From positions 1,736,001-1,800,000 of the forward strand of contig NZ_JACSGT010000001.1 in assembly GCF_021504595.1 (NCBI RefSeq): 64,000 nt of DNA. The letters are read 5' to 3'. Origin of the DNA: Chryseobacterium indicum (GTDB lineage Bacteria; Bacteroidota; Bacteroidia; Flavobacteriales; Weeksellaceae). The notes under the pieces were generated by a model that saw only the letters and a list, made by a program, of their open reading frames with translations, did not search any database and had not been told where the DNA came from. The first letter of the stretch is position 1; the number at the start of each line of letters is the position of its first letter. Both the position numbers and the translations under genes were made by a program. This document shows positions 17,762 through 26,665 of the stretch, one piece after another.

Positions 17762-18955
17762 ATGGAGAAACTTTCAGATAGAGTACAGAGACTTGGTTAC
17801 TCACAAACTTTTGTTATGTCGAATAAGGCTAGAGAAATGAAAGCCAGCGGAATAGATGTTATAAGCCTTACTTTAGGAGAACCCGATTTCGATGTTCCGG
17901 ACAATATCAAACAGGCTGCTTTTGATGCCATTAACCAAAATTACAGTCACTACTCTCCTGTTCCCGGATTTTTAGAACTTCGTGAAGCGATTGCTCACAA
18001 ATTAAAAAGAGATAATAATTTAGAATATAAACCAACGCAGATCTGCGTTTCCAACGGTGCAAAACAGGCGATTTTAAATGTTCTGGCTGCTCTTCTTAAC
18101 GATGGAGATGAAGTAATTCTTCCGAATCCTTACTGGGTAAGCTATGATGAAATGGTAAAAATGATGGGCGGAGTTTCTGTGATGCTTCCGACTTCGTATG
18201 TTACAGATTTTAAAATCACTGCAGAACAGCTTGAAGAAGCTATTACAGATAAAACAAAGGCTGTCCTTTTCAGCTCACCGTGCAACCCTTCAGGCGGATA
18301 TTACACGTATGATGAATTGAAATCTCTGGCAAAAGTGATTGCCAAATATCCTCACGTAACGGTAATTTCAGACGAAATCTACGAATTCATCAACTACGAA
18401 ACGAAAACAACGTCGATTGCCCAGTTTCCTGAAGTTTACGAACAGACAGCCGTTATCAACGGAATGTCTAAAGCGTTCGCGATGACAGGATGGAGAATCG
18501 GTTATTCTGCGTGTCCGGAATGGCTGGCTAAAGCGTGCGAAAAAATTCAGGGACAAATGACGAGCGGAGCAAATACCATGGCTCAGAGAGCGTCTATCAC
18601 CGCTTTACAGACCGATCCTTCCGAGTATAAATATATGATTGATGCTTTCAAAAAAAGAAGGGATCTTGTTTATGATTTAATTAAAGAAATTCCAGGTTTT
18701 AAAGTGGTTTTGCCTAAAGCTGCGTTTTATTTCTTCCCGGATGTATCACATTACATCGGAAAAACGTTAGACGGAACAGAAATTAAAGATTCTGATGATT
18801 TCGCGATGTTCCTTCTTGAAAATGCTCATGTAGGCTGCGTTGGCGGAGTTTCTTTCGGAAGTCCTGAATGCATCAGATTCTCTTATGCGGCTTCGGAGGA
18901 AGATTTAAAAGAAGCTATGAGAAGAATTAAAGATTTACTGGATAAATTTAACTAA
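17762..18955 (+). CDS. Class I PLP-dependent aminotransferase (aspartate aminotransferase type)
   Basis: 397 residues with the fold-type I motifs in order: SLTLGEPDFDVP, YSPVPGFLELREAI, SNGAKQAILNVLAAL, NPYWVSYDEM, SSPCNPSGGYYT, VISDEIYEFINY and the PLP-binding lysine in NGMSKAFAMTGWRIGY near residue 240. The Arg that binds the substrate carboxylate is in PECIRFSYA. The subgroup is aspartate/prephenate aminotransferase (AspC-like, class I gamma). It moves amino groups between aspartate or aromatic amino acids and 2-oxoglutarate in the cytoplasm. It is probably expressed alone, 56 bp before an unrelated M16 peptidase gene. Confidence 0.9.
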   Translation: MEKLSDRVQRLGYSQTFVMSNKAREMKASGIDVISLTLGEPDFDVPDNIKQAAFDAINQNYSHYSPVPGFLELREAIAHKLKRDNNLEYKPTQICVSNGAKQAILNVLAALLNDGDEVILPNPYWVSYDEMVKMMGGVSVMLPTSYVTDFKITAEQLEEAITDKTKAVLFSSPCNPSGGYYTYDELKSLAKVIAKYPHVTVISDEIYEFINYETKTTSIAQFPEVYEQTAVINGMSKAFAMTGWRIGYSACPEWLAKACEKIQGQMTSGANTMAQRASITALQTDPSEYKYMIDAFKKRRDLVYDLIKEIPGFKVVLPKAAFYFFPDVSHYIGKTLDGTEIKDSDDFAMFLLENAHVGCVGGVSFGSPECIRFSYAASEEDLKEAMRRIKDLLDKFN

Positions 18956-19011
18956 GAGTGATTTAAATATTTTTTTAAATAATAATCAAACATATTCCAA
19001 CATCAATTAAC

Positions 19012-21951
19012 ATGAATTTTTTAAAAAGAATCACCATTGTAACCAGTATTGCAGCAGCAAGTTACTGCGGATACGCTTACGGACAGGATTTCCAGTGGAA
19101 AGAAGCACAATCGAATGGCTACACCTATAAATATGTAACCAACGACCCTACCTCAGCAAGATATTATACGCTGAAAAACGGATTAACCGTTATTCTGAGC
19201 CCAACGAAAAAAGATCCAAGAATCCAGACTTTTATTGCAACGAAAGCAGGAAGCAAAACGGATCCGGCAGATCATACCGGTTTAGCGCATTATCTGGAGC
19301 ATATGCTTTTTAAAGGAACAGATCAATTCGGATCAAAAGACTGGGCAAAAGAAAAACCGCTTCTTGACCAGATTGATGCTCTTTACGAGAAATACAATTC
19401 GACAACGGACGAAGCAAAGAGAAAAGAAATTTATAAAGAAATCGATAAAGTTTCGGGAGAAGCAGCGAAATATGCCATCGCCAACGAATACGACAAAATG
19501 ATGTCGGGAATGGGCGCAGACGGAACCAACGCATTTACATCATACGAACAGACAGTTTACACGGAAGACATTCCTGCGAATGTAACGGATAAATTTTTAG
19601 CATTACAGGCAGAGCGTTTCAGACAGCCGATTTTAAGACTTTTCCATACAGAATTGGAAGCGGTTTATGAAGAAAAAAACAGAGGGCTTGATAATGACGG
19701 AAGAAAAGTTCTGGAATCTATGTTTGCCGCGATGTTCCCAAATAACAATTACGGAAAGCAAACGACCATCGGAACGATTGAACACCTGAAAAATCCTTCT
19801 TTAAAGGCAATCAGGGAATATTACAATAATTATTACGTTCCGAATAATATGGGGATCATTATGTCGGGAGATTTTAATCCTGATGAAATGATTGGCAAGA
19901 TCGACAAAGCTTTTTCTTATATGAAAAACAAACCGGTTCCGGCTTACAATCCGGGACAGGAAAGTCCGATTATGGCTCCGATTACCCGGGAAGTTTACGG
20001 ACCGAATCCTGAAAATATTATGATCGGGTTCCGTTTTCCGGGTGCTACGACAAAAGATGCAAGAATGCTGAATTTCATCGGAAGTATGCTTACGAACGGA
20101 CAGGCAGGATTAATTGACCTTGATCTTGTTAAAAAGCAGAAATTACTGGGTGCTTATGCGTTTCCGTATGTTCTGAAAGATTATTCGGCGCTTTTGTTAC
20201 AGGGAAATCCTACGGAAGGACAGTCTTTGGATGATGTGAAGAATTTATTGCTTCAGGAAATCGACAAGCTCAGAAAAGGCGAGTTTTCTGATGATCTGAT
20301 CCAGTCAATCGTGAATAATGAGAAGAAAAATGTGATCCAGAAGTATGAAAAATATACCTCAAGAGCAGAATCTCTGATGGATGAATTCACTTCCGAAGTA
20401 GACCATAAAACCCAACTTCAGTATATTGAAGAAATTTCAAAGCTTACTAAAAAAGATATTATGGATTTCGCATCTAAATATCTTAAAGACAACAATTACA
20501 TTGCGGTTTACAAAAGAAAAGGAGAAGACAAAAACATCGTAAAAGTAGACAAACCTACGATTACTCCGGTTTCCGTAAACAGAGAAGACCAGTCGCCGTT
20601 CCTGAAAAAGATCGACGAAATGCCGGAAGCTCCGATTTCTCCGGTATGGCTGAATTTTGAAAAAGATATTGCCAAAAGCAAAGTAAAATCGGTGGATGTA
20701 CTTTCTGTAAAAAATACAGACAATGATCTTTTCAGATTGTACTATTATTTCGATGCCGGAAAATGGAATAATAAAATTCTTCCTTTGGCAGCGGAATATC
20801 TGCAATATTTAGGGACAAAAAATAAATCTTCGGAAGATATCAGTAAAGAATTTTACAAACTGGCTTCAAGTTTCAATGTAAGCGCAGGAAATGAAGAAAC
20901 CTACGTTACACTGGAAGGTCTGAATGAAAATTTTGATAAAACTGCGGCTCTGTTCGAAGATTTAATTAAAAACTGTGTGGCAGATCAGAAAGCTTTGGAT
21001 TCTTATAAAGTGAGGCTGAAAAAATCAAGAGCCAATGCAAAACAGAATAAAGGCTCTATCATGAGCGGATTGAGAAGCTATGCACAGTATGGTCCGCAAA
21101 ATCCATTCAATAATGTATTGAGCGACGCAGAATTAGATGCACTTAAAGCAGAAGATCTGGTGAATATTTTGCACGATTTATTTAACTTTAAGCATAAAAT
21201 TCTTCATTACGGTCCGAAATCAGCCAACGAAGTTGCTTCTTCTTTAACACTGATCCATAAAGTTCCGGCTTCGCTGAAAGAGATGCCGAAGTCTAAAACA
21301 TTTACCCAGATTCCTACGGATAAGAATAAAGTATTGTTTGCCCATTACGATATGGTTCAGGCAGAAATTTTCTGGGTAAGAAACAGCGATCCTTATAATG
21401 TAAGCATTACTCCGACTGTAAATTTATTCAATAATTATTTCGGCGGCGGAATGGGTTCTGTAGTTTTCCAGACGATCAGAGAATCTAAAGCTTTGGCTTA
21501 TTCTACCTACTCTTACTTTTCGCTTCCGGGCAAAAAAGAGGATAAAGATATGATTATGGCTTATGTAGGAACTCAGGCGGATAAATTCAATGAGTCTACC
21601 ACAGCGATGAATGAGCTTCTGACAACGCTTCCAAAATCTGATCAGTTATTTGAAACCGCAAAAAGCGGACTGAAAAAAACGATTGCCTCCGAAAGAATTA
21701 CGCAGGACGGAATTATCTTTACTTATCTAAGAGCCCAAAAGCTTGGAAATAATACGGATATCCGAAAGAATACTTACGAACAGGCTCCAAAACTGACCTT
21801 TGCTGATATCAATAGTTTCCACGATAAGGAAATAAAAGGTAAAAGCTACACCTACTGTCTGGTTGCTTCGCAGGATAAAGTAAGTGAAGCCGATATGCAG
21901 AAACTTGGTGAAGTGAAAAAACTGAATTTGACTGAGATTTTTGGTTATTAA
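19012..21951 (+). CDS. M16-family zinc metallopeptidase (two-domain, pitrilysin-like), exported
   Basis: 979 residues with signal peptide (to about residue 24, AYGQ). The inverted zinc motif is in GLAHYLEHMLFKGT (His93, Glu96, His97), and the third ligand is in ELEAVYEEKNRGLDND near residue 225. A second, inactive M16 domain starts near residue 520 and keeps the C-terminal FGGGMGSVVFQTIRESKALAYS signature. Such proteins form a clam shell that degrades peptides in the periplasm. A strong terminator follows, so this is the end of the transcript. Confidence 0.93.
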   Translation: MNFLKRITIVTSIAAASYCGYAYGQDFQWKEAQSNGYTYKYVTNDPTSARYYTLKNGLTVILSPTKKDPRIQTFIATKAGSKTDPADHTGLAHYLEHMLFKGTDQFGSKDWAKEKPLLDQIDALYEKYNSTTDEAKRKEIYKEIDKVSGEAAKYAIANEYDKMMSGMGADGTNAFTSYEQTVYTEDIPANVTDKFLALQAERFRQPILRLFHTELEAVYEEKNRGLDNDGRKVLESMFAAMFPNNNYGKQTTIGTIEHLKNPSLKAIREYYNNYYVPNNMGIIMSGDFNPDEMIGKIDKAFSYMKNKPVPAYNPGQESPIMAPITREVYGPNPENIMIGFRFPGATTKDARMLNFIGSMLTNGQAGLIDLDLVKKQKLLGAYAFPYVLKDYSALLLQGNPTEGQSLDDVKNLLLQEIDKLRKGEFSDDLIQSIVNNEKKNVIQKYEKYTSRAESLMDEFTSEVDHKTQLQYIEEISKLTKKDIMDFASKYLKDNNYIAVYKRKGEDKNIVKVDKPTITPVSVNREDQSPFLKKIDEMPEAPISPVWLNFEKDIAKSKVKSVDVLSVKNTDNDLFRLYYYFDAGKWNNKILPLAAEYLQYLGTKNKSSEDISKEFYKLASSFNVSAGNEETYVTLEGLNENFDKTAALFEDLIKNCVADQKALDSYKVRLKKSRANAKQNKGSIMSGLRSYAQYGPQNPFNNVLSDAELDALKAEDLVNILHDLFNFKHKILHYGPKSANEVASSLTLIHKVPASLKEMPKSKTFTQIPTDKNKVLFAHYDMVQAEIFWVRNSDPYNVSITPTVNLFNNYFGGGMGSVVFQTIRESKALAYSTYSYFSLPGKKEDKDMIMAYVGTQADKFNESTTAMNELLTTLPKSDQLFETAKSGLKKTIASERITQDGIIFTYLRAQKLGNNTDIRKNTYEQAPKLTFADINSFHDKEIKGKSYTYCLVASQDKVSEADMQKLGEVKKLNLTEIFGY

Positions 21952-21956
21952 TAATG

Positions 21957-21986
21957 AAAAAGCAGCTAAGATTTAGCTGCTTTTTT
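21957..21986 (+). terminator. Terminator after the M16 peptidase gene
   Basis: AAAAGCAGCTA pairs with TAGCTGCTTTT (11 bp), followed by T; only 5 bp after the stop. The stem also lies 12 bp from the convergent DUF1573 gene and can serve both directions. Confidence 0.9.
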
Positions 21987-21998
21987 ATTTTTATGAGA

Positions 21999-22418
21999 TC
22001 ATTTAACAATTCCTTTTAGAGATAATGGAAATATTGTATCAAATTTTGAAACATTTTTATTTGTGATTAGAAAAAACTGTTTAACAGTAATTCCACTATC
22101 TTTATACTTATTAGGATCATATTTAGTTTTTATGAAAATTGTGTCGTTTTTGAAATAATTCCCTGCTCTTACATCACTTTCAGTACAATCGCAACCGTCT
22201 CTAACACCATATACTTTTAGGCTATCATATTTTTTATTAACATATTTAAAAGTATATTCGTACAAAGGAATTTTGTTTTTATCCAACGTACCAAAATCAT
22301 GTATTAAAGTACTTTTAGTATCATTAAAAACAATTTTCTCCGAAGTTTTATAAGTGAGTAAGCATAAAATTAGTAATGCTAATAATGCAATAATGATGTA
22401 CAGATATTTTTTATTCAT
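21999..22418 (-). CDS. DUF1573-like membrane-anchored protein
   Basis: 139 residues: one N-terminal membrane helix (residues 6-24) and an Ig-like DUF1573 domain: HDFGTLDKNKIPLYEYTFKYVN, then DGCDCTESDVRAGNYFKNDTI and GITVKQFFLITN. The CDC pair is in the place of the usual Cys pair of the family. It has 8 bp overlap with the gene upstream, so it is the last of three coupled genes. Function unknown; an envelope location facing the periplasm is predicted. Confidence 0.65.
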   Translation of the reverse strand: MNKKYLYIIIALLALLILCLLTYKTSEKIVFNDTKSTLIHDFGTLDKNKIPLYEYTFKYVNKKYDSLKVYGVRDGCDCTESDVRAGNYFKNDTIFIKTKYDPNKYKDSGITVKQFFLITNKNVSKFDTIFPLSLKGIVK

Positions 22419-23106
22419 TGTCGCTTTTTCTTTTTTTCACATAAACTTCCAAGCCTATCATTACGTTAGTAAATGAACTTTTATCTTTAGATAAATTCGG
22501 TATTCTATCCCATTCTTTGCTTTCAGAAAATCTTGCATAAGTTAAATTTTCTTCATAATTGGTAAGTCTTATTGCAGGACCTATTTTTTTGTCTCCTATA
22601 TTTCCTAACCATTTTACACTTACTAAGATCCCTTCCTTAGGAAAGGGAATATGATAATCCTCAATATTGATTTTTACATTTTCCTTATTTCTATTTTTAG
22701 GTGTATAAACTATCTTTTGATTATTCAGCTTTTCCAAAGGTTTTTCTGTTAAAGAATCTATCTTATAAATATTTATTTCAAGGTCAACCAACTTAAATTT
22801 TTTATCTGTGTCATGTAAAAACAAAGTTATATTTTTAATGATTCCTTTTTTTTCTAAATTATTTTTAAATTTAAGCCCTAATTCGTAAGTAGATTGTCCA
22901 GCTCCGATTAATAATTTAGTATCTGTTTCTTGTTTTAAAGCAAAAGAGTAATCTACTTTTTCGTAATCCTTGTCATAAATAATTACTTCTTGTATATTTT
23001 TGTATTTTTGTCTTATAGTATCAATTCTTGTTTCTTGAGAATACAGGAATACTGAAGAAAAAATAAATATAAATTGATAAATAATACTTCGATTTTTTTT
23101 CATCAT
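22411..23106 (-). CDS. Exported protein of unknown function, paralogue of its upstream neighbour
   Basis: 231 residues with signal peptide (FLYSQE). It aligns along its whole length with the next gene upstream: KNIQEVIIYDKDYEKVDY, KNNLEKKGIIKNITLFLH, VDLEINIYKIDSLTEKPLEKLN, EDYHIPFPKEGILVSVKWLG and FTNVMIGLEVYVKKRK are shared. The shape (beta-rich, GLEVYVK end) suggests a globular periplasmic or outer-membrane-associated protein. Its ATG overlaps the stop of the upstream paralogue by one base (TAATG). I do not recognise the family. Confidence 0.7.
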   Translation of the reverse strand: MMKKNRSIIYQFIFIFSSVFLYSQETRIDTIRQKYKNIQEVIIYDKDYEKVDYSFALKQETDTKLLIGAGQSTYELGLKFKNNLEKKGIIKNITLFLHDTDKKFKLVDLEINIYKIDSLTEKPLEKLNNQKIVYTPKNRNKENVKINIEDYHIPFPKEGILVSVKWLGNIGDKKIGPAIRLTNYEENLTYARFSESKEWDRIPNLSKDKSSFTNVMIGLEVYVKKRKSDNE

Positions 23107-23765
23107 TATTTCTTTCTTTTAATATATACTTCTAAACCAATCATGGCATTAGTATACATATTTGGCTTTCGTGAAATATTTGGAATTCTAGTCCAGTTAC
23201 CATCTTTGTAACGAGAATAACTTATTTGTTCCTCATAATCGGTTTCTCTTAGAGACGGACCAACTTTTTTGTCATTAAATTCATTTGGAAGCCATTTAAT
23301 CGATGCAAAAATGCCATTTAAAGGGAAAGGAATATGATAATTTTCAACATTGATTTTTATACGTCCTCTACTTTTGCTCTTGGGAACATAAATAATCTGT
23401 TTTACATTAATCTTTTCAGTTGGCTTTCCTGTTAAAGTATCTACTTTATAAAAATTGATTTCTAAATTAGTTAGATTGATTTTTGATTCTGTTTTATGTA
23501 AAAAAATAACGACATTACTTACCCTTCCTTTTCTTTTCAAATTATTATAAAATATCACCCCCTCTTCACGATGGGTCATAGGAATAAACCTAACATTATT
23601 TTCTTGTTTTAAACCAAAATAATAATCAACTTTTTCATAATCTTTATCGTTAATAACAACAGTTTCTATATTTGCATATTTTTCAGCTAATGTATCTTTT
23701 TTTTGCTCTTGGGCACTAACAAGAATAGCAAAAAATAGTAAAAAAAAATTCGTTATATCTTTCAT
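23106..23765 (-). CDS. Exported protein of unknown function, first of the paralogous pair
   Basis: 219 residues with signal peptide (AILVSAQE). It matches the downstream paralogue: ANIETVVINDKDYEKVDYYF, FYNNLKRKGRVSNVVIFLHK, LEINFYKVDTLTGKPTEKIN, ENYHIPFPLNGIFASIKWLP and YTNAMIGLEVYIKRKK. The pair therefore arose by tandem duplication. It stands 53 bp downstream of the small peptide gene with a hairpin in between. No cysteine pair, no lipobox and no known domain seen. Confidence 0.7.
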   Translation of the reverse strand: MKDITNFFLLFFAILVSAQEQKKDTLAEKYANIETVVINDKDYEKVDYYFGLKQENNVRFIPMTHREEGVIFYNNLKRKGRVSNVVIFLHKTESKINLTNLEINFYKVDTLTGKPTEKINVKQIIYVPKSKSRGRIKINVENYHIPFPLNGIFASIKWLPNEFNDKKVGPSLRETDYEEQISYSRYKDGNWTRIPNISRKPNMYTNAMIGLEVYIKRKK

Positions 23766-23775
23766 TTCTTTGGAA

Positions 23776-23799
23776 AGAGACTGCCGTATGACAGTCTCT
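23776..23799 (-). terminator. Hairpin between the small peptide gene and the paralogous pair
   Basis: AGAGACTG pairs with CAGTCTCT around an 8-nt loop. Only a weak T-run follows on the minus strand, so it may act as a partial terminator or stabilise the upstream peptide mRNA. Confidence 0.55.
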
Positions 23800-23818
23800 C
23801 AAATTTAGTTTTTAATTA

Positions 23819-24031
23819 TTAAGCAAATCCACTTCCACATCCAAAATCATCTCTTGTATCCCATTGAATCAATCCCCATAACATACTATGATGTGTGATT
23901 GTATAATAACAACCATCACTATCAATATAAAGTTGTCCTGCTCCGTTACCTGGTTTTACTTGTGCTTGTGTGTTGTTTAAAGATGCACTTGCCATAAGTG
24001 CAAAAGCTGACATAATCATTAGCTTTTTCAT
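23819..24031 (-). CDS. Small exported cysteine-containing peptide
   Basis: 70 residues from the internal ATG that gives a good signal peptide (MKKLMIMSAFALMASASLNNTQAQ); an ATG 8 codons upstream adds a charged stretch and is less likely. The mature part is about 46 residues, rich in Gly, Asp and aromatic residues, with Cys in DSDGCYYTITHH and DFGCGSGFA. It could be a secreted peptide or a modified natural product precursor, but no processing enzymes are seen nearby. It lies upstream of the paralogous pair on the same strand. Confidence 0.6.
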   Translation of the reverse strand: MKKLMIMSAFALMASASLNNTQAQVKPGNGAGQLYIDSDGCYYTITHHSMLWGLIQWDTRDDFGCGSGFA

Positions 24032-24440
24032 AAATAAAATATAATTTTTTTTCACCTACTTATTTTGTATAAATCTTCAACAGAGAAAATTTAAACTTTC
24101 CTTTCGGAGGCAGGTTTTCGGTTACTTCCTACCTTCATATTGCGCAATATATCTTTATAAAGACTTTATAAAAAGTACTTTATTTTTTATGTATTAATGG
24201 CAATTCAGAAAAGTAGAAAAGAGCCATTTGTGTTTTTTTAGGGATTCAAATATAGAATCAATTTTTTATAAAACGAAAACTAATTTCAGATTATTATATC
24301 TTTTTTTAATTATTTTTTTATGTTAAATTGAACATTTTTCATCTAACATTTTATTTTATAACACTACAATTTTTCCGGATCAATTGTCTGATACGAATAT
24401 GAAAAATTCTTTATACCTTTACCAACTAAGAAATTAATTA
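24032..24440. other. AT-rich intergenic region, no gene seen
   Basis: About 400 bp between the peptide gene and the divergent XRE gene. The part near the peptide gene holds a more GC-rich stretch (24095-24135, with CTTTCGGAGGCAGG and TTACTTCCTACC) that may be folded 5' leader of the peptide mRNA. I see no open frame with coding character and no tRNA. Confidence 0.5.
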
Positions 24441-24469
24441 TTTCAATTAGAAAACTAATTAAATTGAAA
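24441..24469. promoter_or_regulatory. Candidate operator in front of the XRE regulator
   Basis: TTTCAATTAG-AAAA-CTAATT-AAATTGAAA is an imperfect inverted repeat (inner 6-bp arms, outer TTTCAATT/AATTGAAA) that ends one base before the ATG. The position suits autorepression by the XRE protein. The region is AT-rich, so chance is possible. Confidence 0.4.
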
Positions 24470-24470
24470 C

Positions 24471-24833
24471 ATGAATATTGGAACGAAGATCAAAAATTTA
24501 AGAGAAGAAAAACATCTTTCACAAACTGAACTGGCTTTTGAATTAGGTATTTCGCAGGGAACTTTACACAACATCGAAAGCGGAAATTCTAAAAAAATAG
24601 ATTTCCTTTTGATGGATAAAGTTTGTCAGCTTTTTGATAAGGAATTTGAATATTTTTTAGATGCTGGAATGACTAATAATGTAAATGAAAATCATGGGCA
24701 AGTTGGTCAGATTGGAACAGTAAACAATTTCCCAGAAAACTTTCTCGAAGAATTTAAAAAACTGGTTGAAAAAAATCAAGCCAATGAAAAAATAATTGAA
24801 GAACTGAAAGATAAACTCAATAATTCCAATTAA
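24471..24833 (+). CDS. XRE-family helix-turn-helix regulator
   Basis: 120 residues. HTH_3 domain at 5-60: IGTKIKNLREEKHLSQTEL, FELGISQGTLHNIESG, with the Gln and Ser contacts of the recognition helix. A short hinge leads to a C-terminal amphipathic helix (residues 90-118, EEFKKLVEKNQANEKIIEELKDKL) that looks like a dimerising coiled coil. No peptidase or ligand domain. It is divergent from the small peptide gene and has its own terminator, so it may control itself and perhaps that peptide unit (inference). Confidence 0.85.
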   Translation: MNIGTKIKNLREEKHLSQTELAFELGISQGTLHNIESGNSKKIDFLLMDKVCQLFDKEFEYFLDAGMTNNVNENHGQVGQIGTVNNFPENFLEEFKKLVEKNQANEKIIEELKDKLNNSN

Positions 24834-24848
24834 AAAAAATATAATAAA

Positions 24849-24874
24849 AGACTTGAAAAACTCAGGTCTTTTTT
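24849..24874. terminator. Bidirectional terminator between the XRE and GLPGLI genes
   Basis: AGACTTGA pairs with TCAGGTCT, with A-rich and T-rich flanks on both sides; the T-run reaches the GLPGLI stop codon. Confidence 0.75.
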
Positions 24875-25683
24875 CATTCATAATCAATTTTATGATTCAG
24901 TTCAATAGGATTATTGTTCTCTCTGATTTGCTTTTTAAGCTGTTTTGTCATCTTATTAAGATCCGTCGGGATAAGATTTCCTTTTTCGTCTCCGGACTGT
25001 ATTTTTATGTTTCTGGCTTTCAATTCTGCAAAAGGATCTGCATAATAATCGGATTGAATTTTCTGAAAATCTTCCCAACTTATCGTCGTTCCTTTCTTTG
25101 AGAAAAACAGATTATCCTTTTCCAGTTTTTTAATTTTTATTAAATTAAAATTATAGTTTTCCTGATCGTCCGAAATGTTGACAATAATTCCGGGAAGACC
25201 ATTAAAAATATACGGACCTTCAGGAATAGGAATACTTTGCGTAAACCATGCGATCCAACTTCTTCCGCCGTACTCTACCGTTGCTTTCTGGCATTCAAAA
25301 TCCTCTATTTTCTTTTTGTCGGATAAGATTTTCCAGTTCAGATTTTCCTCTATATTTATGAAATATTTGTCATTAAAAAGGCTCATGAAAATAACCTTTT
25401 GAACATTGGCTGTCTCAAGATTTTTTACAACATAAATCTGAGAATTAAAAACCGGACTTCTGCCTAAACCAAGTCCCTTTCTTTGGATCATGGAATCGGA
25501 AACTCTTTCGCGCTCACAACGAAAAGCAGATTCTTTTTCTAAAATATCTAAGTAATAGGTTTCGGTAGTTAGATCGGGTTTATTGGGATTAGGCTTAAAT
25601 TTAAGATCATAAACAAAGGTCATTTTTTGTGAAAGCATCATTGCTGAAAGTATGCATCCCCAAATAATGAATACTTTTTTCAT
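24874..25683 (-). CDS. GLPGLI-family exported protein
   Basis: 269 residues from the ATG with a normal signal peptide (MKKVFIIWGCILSAMMLSQ); the ATG 6 codons upstream is less likely. The family signature FNGLPGIIVNI is near residue 165, preceded by WIAWFTQSIPIPEGPYIF. The N-terminal part has the MTFVYDLKFKPN strand and conserved ECQKATVEYGGRSW of this family. GLPGLI proteins are common in Bacteroidota, exported and of unknown function. Monocistronic. Confidence 0.85.
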   Translation of the reverse strand: MKKVFIIWGCILSAMMLSQKMTFVYDLKFKPNPNKPDLTTETYYLDILEKESAFRCERERVSDSMIQRKGLGLGRSPVFNSQIYVVKNLETANVQKVIFMSLFNDKYFINIEENLNWKILSDKKKIEDFECQKATVEYGGRSWIAWFTQSIPIPEGPYIFNGLPGIIVNISDDQENYNFNLIKIKKLEKDNLFFSKKGTTISWEDFQKIQSDYYADPFAELKARNIKIQSGDEKGNLIPTDLNKMTKQLKKQIRENNNPIELNHKIDYE

Positions 25684-25847
25684 GAATAATTGTAAAATCA
25701 TGGTTATCTAAATTTTACAGCTAAAATAAGATTTATTAAAATTTATCTGTCATAAAATAGGATTGAATGATGAAAACATCCTATTCAAAGGCTTTTTTAT
25801 TTCTATCAGATCAAAAATAATTATAGATTTTATTTATCAAAATCAAA

Positions 25848-25878
25848 TTGTTCGATAGACGAAATATTTCTATATTTG
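25848..25878 (+). promoter_or_regulatory. Promoter of ahpC
   Basis: TTG (25848-25850), 20-bp spacer, TATATTTG (25871-25878): an exact Bacteroidota consensus promoter, 35 bp before the start codon. Strong expression is expected for peroxiredoxin. Confidence 0.85.
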
Positions 25879-25913
25879 CACCTGAAAATTTAAAATAAAA
25901 AAACAGGAAAATT

Positions 25914-26546
25914 ATGTCTTTAGTAGGAAAAAAATTCCCGAATGTAACAGTAGATGCAATGTCTGAAATGGGTGATGATCTTAGAATCAACATCTTCCAG
26001 GAAGCTACAGAAAACCAACAGAAAGTTCTTTTATTCTGGTACCCGAAAGATTTCACTTTCGTTTGCCCGACTGAGCTTCACGCTTTTCAGGAAGCTTTGC
26101 CTGAATTTGAAAAAAGAAACACTAAAGTAATCGGTGCTTCTTGTGATACCAACGAAGTACACTTCGCATGGTTAAATGTTTCAAAAGACAACGGTGGTAT
26201 TGAAGGGGTTACTTACCCGCTTTTAGCAGATACTCACAGACAATTGGCGAATATTCTAGGAATTGTAGATCAGGATTTCGAATACAATGACGAAGGTGAA
26301 GAAGTTTTCACGGGTTCTAACGTTACGTACAGAGCAACTTACCTTATCGACGAGACCGGAAAAATTTTCCACGAGTCTGTAAACGATATGCCTCTTGGCA
26401 GAAACGTAAAAGAATATTTAAGATTAATCGACGCTTATACGCACGTACAGAAGCACGGTGAAGTTTGCCCTGCAAACTGGGAAGAAGGAAAAGAAGCGAT
26501 GAAAGCAGACAGAACTTCTACGGCAGAGTATTTAGCGAAAAACTAA
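25914..26546 (+). CDS. Typical 2-Cys peroxiredoxin (AhpC family)
   Basis: 210 residues. Peroxidatic Cys51 lies in the FTFVCPTEL motif and resolving Cys185 in HGEVCPANW; the Thr and Arg of the active site are present (PTEL, YRATYLID). It reduces hydrogen peroxide and organic peroxides in the cytoplasm using thioredoxin or AhpF. A thioredoxin-like gene follows 119 bp downstream, beyond a large hairpin, and may be its electron donor (inference). The N-terminus MSLVGKKFPNVTVDA is standard for Bacteroidota AhpC/Prx proteins. Confidence 0.94.
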   Translation: MSLVGKKFPNVTVDAMSEMGDDLRINIFQEATENQQKVLLFWYPKDFTFVCPTELHAFQEALPEFEKRNTKVIGASCDTNEVHFAWLNVSKDNGGIEGVTYPLLADTHRQLANILGIVDQDFEYNDEGEEVFTGSNVTYRATYLIDETGKIFHESVNDMPLGRNVKEYLRLIDAYTHVQKHGEVCPANWEEGKEAMKADRTSTAEYLAKN

Positions 26547-26562
26547 GATAATGTGCTAATTT

Positions 26563-26629
26563 GAAAATGAGATAATTTGAAAATTGATCACATTGATTAT
26601 TTAAGAATTATCTCATTTTCTATTTTTTA
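26563..26629 (+). terminator. Long hairpin terminator after ahpC
   Basis: GAAAATGAGATAATT (26563-26577) is the exact reverse complement of 26606-26620, then a T-run. A further AATTTGAAAATG / TTTTCAAATTA pairing surrounds it (to 26665). The sequence style recurs as dispersed repeats in flavobacterial genomes (from memory). Confidence 0.75.
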
Positions 26630-26665
26630 AGCATTTTCAAATTAATAAATTTTCAAATTAAAATT

